A stretch of DNA of 10,484 nucleotides from JBGPLJ01 sp041486385. Its GTDB lineage: Bacteria; Pseudomonadota; Gammaproteobacteria; Steroidobacterales; Steroidobacteraceae. The number at the start of each line of letters is the position of its first letter. The first letter of the stretch is position 1. A model generated the notes under the pieces. That model saw only the letters and a program-made list of their open reading frames with translations. It was not told where the DNA came from and ran no database searches. A program made the translations under genes and the position numbers. The DNA lies in the NCBI GenBank assembly GCA_041486385.1, contig JBGPLJ010000104.1:1-10484 (forward strand), in the 5' to 3' direction. Shown piece by piece: positions 6,877 through 10,484 of the stretch.

Positions 6877-8256
6877 ATGTCGAGCGAACCGCGAACCGTC
6901 GATGTCGCAATGCTGATCGACCGACGCCCGCTCGGCCGCTTCAACTACCGCGTCATCGTACTGTCATGGCTGATCACGGCGTTCGATGGCATCGACCAGC
7001 TGATGATCGGCTTCACCGCCCCGTACATGCGCGATGAGCTGCATCTGACCAATACGATGATCGGCTACCTGGTCTCAGCCGGACTTGCCGGCATGACGAT
7101 CGGTGCGTTCCTGTTCACGTACGTGGCCGACCGCATCGGGCGCCGACCGACGATCATCGCGACGGCGTTCGCGTTCGGAATCCTGACCGCTGCCACGGCT
7201 GCTGCTTCCAGCTTTCACGCGCTGCTCTTCATGCGCTTCGTCAACGGGCTTCCGATTGGCGGCCTGATACCGCTCGCCTGGGCACTCAACATCGAGTTCG
7301 TTCCCCGTCGGATCCGCTCGACGGTCGTGACGATCATCATGGTTGGCTACAGCTTCGGCGGCGCCGTCGTGGGGCCGCTGACCAATCTGCTGGCTCCGCG
7401 ATACGGCTGGCAGGGCGTGTATTTCATCGCGGGCATTGGGACGCTGTGCTGTGCGGTTGCATTGTGGCTCGGCCTGCCGGAGTCGATTCGTTTTCTGGTG
7501 ATCAAGGGACGGCGTCCCGATCTGGTGGTACGCACCTTGAAGCGGATCGATGCTGCATGTGACGTCTCGCCGACAGATCGTTTCGTGCTCAGCGATGAGG
7601 TGAGAACGGACCCAAGCTTTCGCATTGGGAATTACTTTCGCGGCAATCTGCGCCTCATCACACCGCTCCTGTGGCTCGCGTATCTCATGAGCTCGCTCGC
7701 CATCTTCGTCCTGTCATCCTGGAGTCCGATCATCATCGAGTCCTTGCAGTTTCCACGTCGCACGGCCGCGCTCGTCGCCTCGATCTCCTCGGCGCTCGCC
7801 GCCTGCGCGGCACTCGCTCTGATGCGCTTCACGGATCGGCTCGGTCCGGGCGCGATCGCCGTCTGTGCGGCGGGCGCCGTGCCGTTGCTGCTCCTGGTCG
7901 GCTTCGGCGTGGTACCGCATGATGCCTTCCTGTACATCGCCGTGTGCGGGGCCATCGTGATGAGCGCCATGCATTTCGGCATGCACTCGATCGCCGGTAT
8001 CTACTACGCGAGCGCGATTCGAGCGAGCGGCGGAGGCCTCGCGACCTCGGTCGCAAAGCTCGGGGCGATCCTCGGTCCGATCATTGCCGGCACCGTCCTC
8101 TCGAGCGGCATGCCGGTCGTGCGCATCTATGCGCTGCTGGCCGTATGTCCGGCAGTGGTCTCGATTTGCGTGCTGTGGATCGCAGCGGTGGTCCGTGCAG
8201 GAAATCCTTCGGCCGCGACGACCAACGAGCCAACCCGGGTCGCAAGTGAAGTCTGA
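6877..8256 (+). CDS. Major facilitator superfamily transporter, AAHS-like (organic/aromatic acid:H+ symporter)
   Basis: A 459-residue inner-membrane transporter with about 12 predicted transmembrane helices. The N-terminal helix carries FDGIDQLMIGFTAP; the DGxD motif (37-40) is characteristic of the aromatic acid:H+ symporters such as PcaK, BenK and VanK. GYLVSAGLAGMTIGAF then leads into a motif-A-like loop VADRIGRRPT (84-93), although the usual glycine at the start of motif A is absent. RFVNGLPIGGLIPLAWALNIEF, GLPESIRFLV and a hydrophilic central loop around residues 220-255 follow, then a second six-helix half. The family normally imports protocatechuate, benzoate, vanillate or similar acids with protons. 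The actual substrate is unknown; non-aromatic carboxylate carriers share these motifs. It has a good GGAG ribosome binding site, is divergent from selD, and ends 5 nt from the oppositely oriented dehydratase gene. Confidence 0.5.
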   Translation: MSSEPRTVDVAMLIDRRPLGRFNYRVIVLSWLITAFDGIDQLMIGFTAPYMRDELHLTNTMIGYLVSAGLAGMTIGAFLFTYVADRIGRRPTIIATAFAFGILTAATAAASSFHALLFMRFVNGLPIGGLIPLAWALNIEFVPRRIRSTVVTIIMVGYSFGGAVVGPLTNLLAPRYGWQGVYFIAGIGTLCCAVALWLGLPESIRFLVIKGRRPDLVVRTLKRIDAACDVSPTDRFVLSDEVRTDPSFRIGNYFRGNLRLITPLLWLAYLMSSLAIFVLSSWSPIIIESLQFPRRTAALVASISSALAACAALALMRFTDRLGPGAIAVCAAGAVPLLLLVGFGVVPHDAFLYIAVCGAIVMSAMHFGMHSIAGIYYASAIRASGGGLATSVAKLGAILGPIIAGTVLSSGMPVVRIYALLAVCPAVVSICVLWIAAVVRAGNPSAATTNEPTRVASEV

Positions 8257-8261
8257 GCTCC

Positions 8262-9935
8262 TTACTTGACGGGTTCGGTCAGCACCGCCCCGGTGGACAT
8301 GGACTGCACGTCGCGCCGATAGATACCCAGATAGCCATCGGCCGGGGTCGCAAATCCCACGGGCACGCCGACGCGGCGCGCGATCAGTTCCTGCTCGCTG
8401 ACGAGCAGGTCGAGCGATCGGTCCGCGACGCTGATACGTACGGTGTCGCCCGTGCGGGTCAGCCCGATCGGTCCGCCGACCGCGCCTTCGGGCGCGACTT
8501 CGGCCACCGTGAGTCCCTTGAGGCACAGCCCGGAAAGCTGGCCGTCGGTGACCAAAGCGACATCGTGCGCCAGCCCCGCCGCATCAATGGCGAATAACAA
8601 CAGTGATGCGCCTCCACCCATCGCGGGTCCGCCCTTCAGGCCCTGGCCGCGCAGGACAACGACTTCGCCGGCTTTCAGCGTGCCGTCGCGGATATCGCGC
8701 ATGGCGGTTTCGGTGTCGTCATAGACTCGGGCCTTGCCCTCGAAGAATTCCGGGCGCTTGCCATCCGGAATGCCGAGCTTGACCACGGCGCTTTCGGGTG
8801 CCAGCGATCCCTTGAGTATGGCGATAGAGGGGCCGGGCGCGATCGGGTTGTTGAGCGGGCGGATGATCTGCGGATCGGGTACCTGATAGTCGGCAAGGCT
8901 CTGGGCCAATGTTTCGCCCATGCAAGTCATCACCGACGTGTCGATGATGCTCTCCAGCTGCTTGAGAATGGCGCGTGCGCCGCCCGCATCCTCAAAGCCC
9001 TCGATCCGCACCGGCCCATTGGGGCGCACGGCCGTCAATATCGGGACCTTGCGGCCCATCTCTTCCCAAAGGGCGAAGATGTCGACATTCGCTCTCGCCT
9101 CGACGGCGGTCGCCTGCAGATGTTTGATCGCGTTGATCGAGCCCGACACCGCAAGCACCGTGGCGATCGCGTTGCGAAACGCGCCTTCGGTGAGAATCTG
9201 GCGGGGCTTCAGGTCCTCGTGCACCATCGCGACAATGCGCTCGCCCGCGCGCCGAGCTGCCGCGAACATCTTTTCACTGTTGGCGCGCACCGGGGCGGAG
9301 CCCGGAATGCACATGCCCAGCGCCTCCACCACACTGTGCATGGTGTTGGCGGTGGCCATGCCGGCGCATACGCCCGGGCCGCGCACCGCTTGCCGCGTCA
9401 TTTGCTCCAGATCGTGGCGCAGGGGCTTGCCGAACGCGAGCCCGATGGTGCCGGACCAGAGGTCCTCGAGATCGACCGGATCGCCGTTGATCTGGCCGGA
9501 AGCCTGATAGCCGCCAATGACTAGTATCGTCGGGATATTGAGCCTTCCCGCCGCCATCAGGTGCCCCGGTGGCGTTTTGTCGCAGGAGGTCAGGCACACC
9601 ATGCCGTCGAGCACCGCGGCCTCGACCTGCGCTTCGATGTCATTCGTCACCAGATCGCGCGCGGCAAGAATGTAGGAGCCGTGCTTGGCGGCGCCGGTGA
9701 TGAAGTCGGACGGCGCCGTTGTGCGTACCTCGAACGGAACGCCGCCGGCAGCGCGGATGGCTTCCTTCACGACCTTGGCGACGCCATCGAGGTGGGCAAA
9801 GCACACGGCCAGCTCGGAGGAGGAGTTAACGACCGCGATCTTGGGCTTTGCCATGTCCGCTTCGGACAGGCCCAGCGCATACCAGTGCGCGCGGCGAGAC
9901 GGTGAATCAGCCGAAAGACTCCGCAGAGCTGCCAT
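8262..9935 (-). CDS. IlvD/Edd-family iron-sulfur dehydratase
   Basis: A 557-residue dehydratase. Starts farther upstream are possible, but the ATG at 9935 has GGGAG just before it, and the protein then begins like other family members (SRRAHWYALGLSEADMAKP). Three cysteines suit a cluster of the type found in this family: Cys45 (NSSSELAVCFAHL), Cys118 (SCDKTPPG) and Cys190 (CAGMATANTM). Lys120 of CDK is the position that is carbamylated to bind Mg2+ in IlvD-type structures, and Ser468 in TDGQLSG is the proposed catalytic base. The family removes water from 2,3-dihydroxy acids: dihydroxyisovalerate in branched-chain synthesis (IlvD), or sugar acids such as gluconate-6-phosphate, xylonate and arabinonate. 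The Cys in the first motif and the divergent text around it point away from classic IlvD toward sugar-acid or uncharacterised members. Its divergent partner is a flavoprotein and its convergent neighbour a carboxylate-type transporter, so a catabolic role is likely. Substrate unknown. Confidence 0.5.
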   Translation of the reverse strand: MAALRSLSADSPSRRAHWYALGLSEADMAKPKIAVVNSSSELAVCFAHLDGVAKVVKEAIRAAGGVPFEVRTTAPSDFITGAAKHGSYILAARDLVTNDIEAQVEAAVLDGMVCLTSCDKTPPGHLMAAGRLNIPTILVIGGYQASGQINGDPVDLEDLWSGTIGLAFGKPLRHDLEQMTRQAVRGPGVCAGMATANTMHSVVEALGMCIPGSAPVRANSEKMFAAARRAGERIVAMVHEDLKPRQILTEGAFRNAIATVLAVSGSINAIKHLQATAVEARANVDIFALWEEMGRKVPILTAVRPNGPVRIEGFEDAGGARAILKQLESIIDTSVMTCMGETLAQSLADYQVPDPQIIRPLNNPIAPGPSIAILKGSLAPESAVVKLGIPDGKRPEFFEGKARVYDDTETAMRDIRDGTLKAGEVVVLRGQGLKGGPAMGGGASLLLFAIDAAGLAHDVALVTDGQLSGLCLKGLTVAEVAPEGAVGGPIGLTRTGDTVRISVADRSLDLLVSEQELIARRVGVPVGFATPADGYLGIYRRDVQSMSTGAVLTEPVK

Positions 9936-10018
9936 TGTCGACTCCCAATGTCTTGCCGCATTTCGGGACAAGGGGCGAGTATCGCATATGGCCGGCACAG
10001 GGCTGGAGCACTGGCGGG

Positions 10019-10034
10019 CCACTCCAACGAGTGG
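10019..10034. promoter_or_regulatory. 16-bp palindrome, candidate operator
   Basis: CCACTC, 4-nt spacer CAAC, then GAGTGG: a perfect 6-bp inverted repeat in the divergent region between the dehydratase and FAD oxidoreductase genes, ending 5 nt before the expected -35 zone of the rightward promoter. Its size and place suit a dimeric repressor or activator site; no regulator gene is visible in the window. Confidence 0.5.
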
Positions 10035-10040
10035 TAGCCA

Positions 10041-10068
10041 TGGAAGAGTCGAAGTCCGCATCTATAAT
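10041..10068 (+). promoter_or_regulatory. Promoter of the FAD oxidoreductase gene
   Basis: A perfect TATAAT at 10063-10068, very unusual in this GC-rich sequence, with a weak -35 (TGGAAG, 10041-10046, 3/6) 16 nt upstream. Transcription would start near 10075, giving a leader of about 29 nt. The poor -35 fits an activator-dependent promoter. Confidence 0.5.
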
Positions 10069-10103
10069 TCCGAGCAGTTCAAGAAGTGGACCGAGGTCCC
10101 AGC

Positions 10104-10484
10104 ATGTCCGACACCCTGAAGCCCACGGTCCGCACGGTGATGCAGACGGAAGAGCGTCTGCTGCTATCCGACGTATTCGAATCGCGCAGTCGCACGCAAC
10201 CTCCGCGCAACGGCACCGGCTTCATCCGCGAGGCCGCGCGCGACGTACCCATCTACCACGAGTGCGACGTGCTCGTGGTGGGTGGAGGGCCGTCGGGCAG
10301 CGCCGCCGCCTACGCCGCCGCAAAGGCCGGCGCCGATGTCGTTCTGCTCGAACGCTACAATCACCTGGGCGGCCTCTCGACCGGTGGACTCGTCATCTGG
10401 ATCGACCGCATGACCGACTGGACCGGTCGCCAGGTGATCCGCGGCTTTGCCGACGAAATCCTCGACCGCCTGCCGGCCGACGGG
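10104..10484 (+). CDS. FAD-dependent oxidoreductase, N-terminal part (3' truncated)
   Basis: The frame is open from the ATG at 10104 to the window end (127 residues). GAGG lies 7 nt before the ATG. After about 50 residues without a recognised motif, CDVLVVGGGPSGSAAAYAA (54-72) is a Rossmann dinucleotide-binding site (GGGPSG, 60-65), and the acidic residue closing the second strand is Glu83 in VLLERYNHLGG. The following HLGGLSTGGLVIW resembles the FAD-dependent oxidoreductase family represented by Pfam FAD_oxidored, whose members are mostly uncharacterised. No signal peptide or membrane segment is seen in the part present. It is divergent from the IlvD/Edd-family dehydratase gene across a shared regulatory region, so the two may belong to one catabolic pathway. 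FAD binding is secure; substrate and reaction cannot be given from this fragment. Confidence 0.5.
   Translation, partial: MSDTLKPTVRTVMQTEERLLLSDVFESRSRTQPPRNGTGFIREAARDVPIYHECDVLVVGGGPSGSAAAYAAAKAGADVVLLERYNHLGGLSTGGLVIWIDRMTDWTGRQVIRGFADEILDRLPADG

Noticed and set aside
9936..10061. 42-residue N-terminal extension of the dehydratase
   Set aside because: The extension crosses the divergent promoter region and matches nothing in the family; the ATG at 9935 has a good ribosome binding site and a typical N-terminus.

Overview
This is a GC-rich (about 60-65% by eye), densely coded Gram-negative-type chromosomal segment, most likely proteobacterial. The gene families present (SelA/SelB/SelD, an AAHS-type transporter, LigD- and LigE-like proteins) support this but do not fix the genus. 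There are eight intact genes and a partial gene at each end. I see no RNA genes, insertion sequences or CRISPR.

Left edge (1-1270, + strand): the C-terminal part of a short-chain dehydrogenase resembling LigD-type C-alpha dehydrogenases, followed 3 nt later by a glutathione S-transferase closely resembling the beta-etherase LigE. In sphingomonads these two enzymes act in sequence on lignin-derived beta-aryl ethers: C-alpha alcohol oxidation, then glutathione-dependent ether cleavage. The operon probably continues upstream of the window.

Centre (1291-6714, - strand): a tight operon in the order selD - thioredoxin-reductase-like gene - selA - selB. The junctions overlap by 4, 19 and 4 nt. SelD makes selenophosphate, SelA converts seryl-tRNA(Sec) to selenocysteyl-tRNA(Sec), and SelB delivers it to the ribosome. 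The flavoprotein in the middle has the redox CxxC but lacks the usual NADPH motif. No selC tRNA gene and no selenoprotein gene is visible here.

Right part (6877-10484): an AAHS-like major facilitator transporter (+), divergent from selD across 162 bp. It is convergent, with a 5-nt gap, to an IlvD/Edd-family iron-sulfur dehydratase (-). A 168-bp divergent region then separates the dehydratase from a truncated FAD-dependent oxidoreductase (+). That region holds a perfect TATAAT box and a 16-bp palindrome that could be an operator. The transporter, dehydratase and flavoprotein suggest uptake and catabolism of an organic acid, possibly aromatic or sugar-derived; the substrate cannot be read from sequence.

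The clearest biological theme is a selenocysteine-decoding operon with an unusual built-in reductase, flanked by catabolic genes that include a lignin beta-ether cleavage pair.

[Format note: the original answer gave no feature confidence values; every 0.5 in that field is a placeholder required by the schema, not an estimate.]
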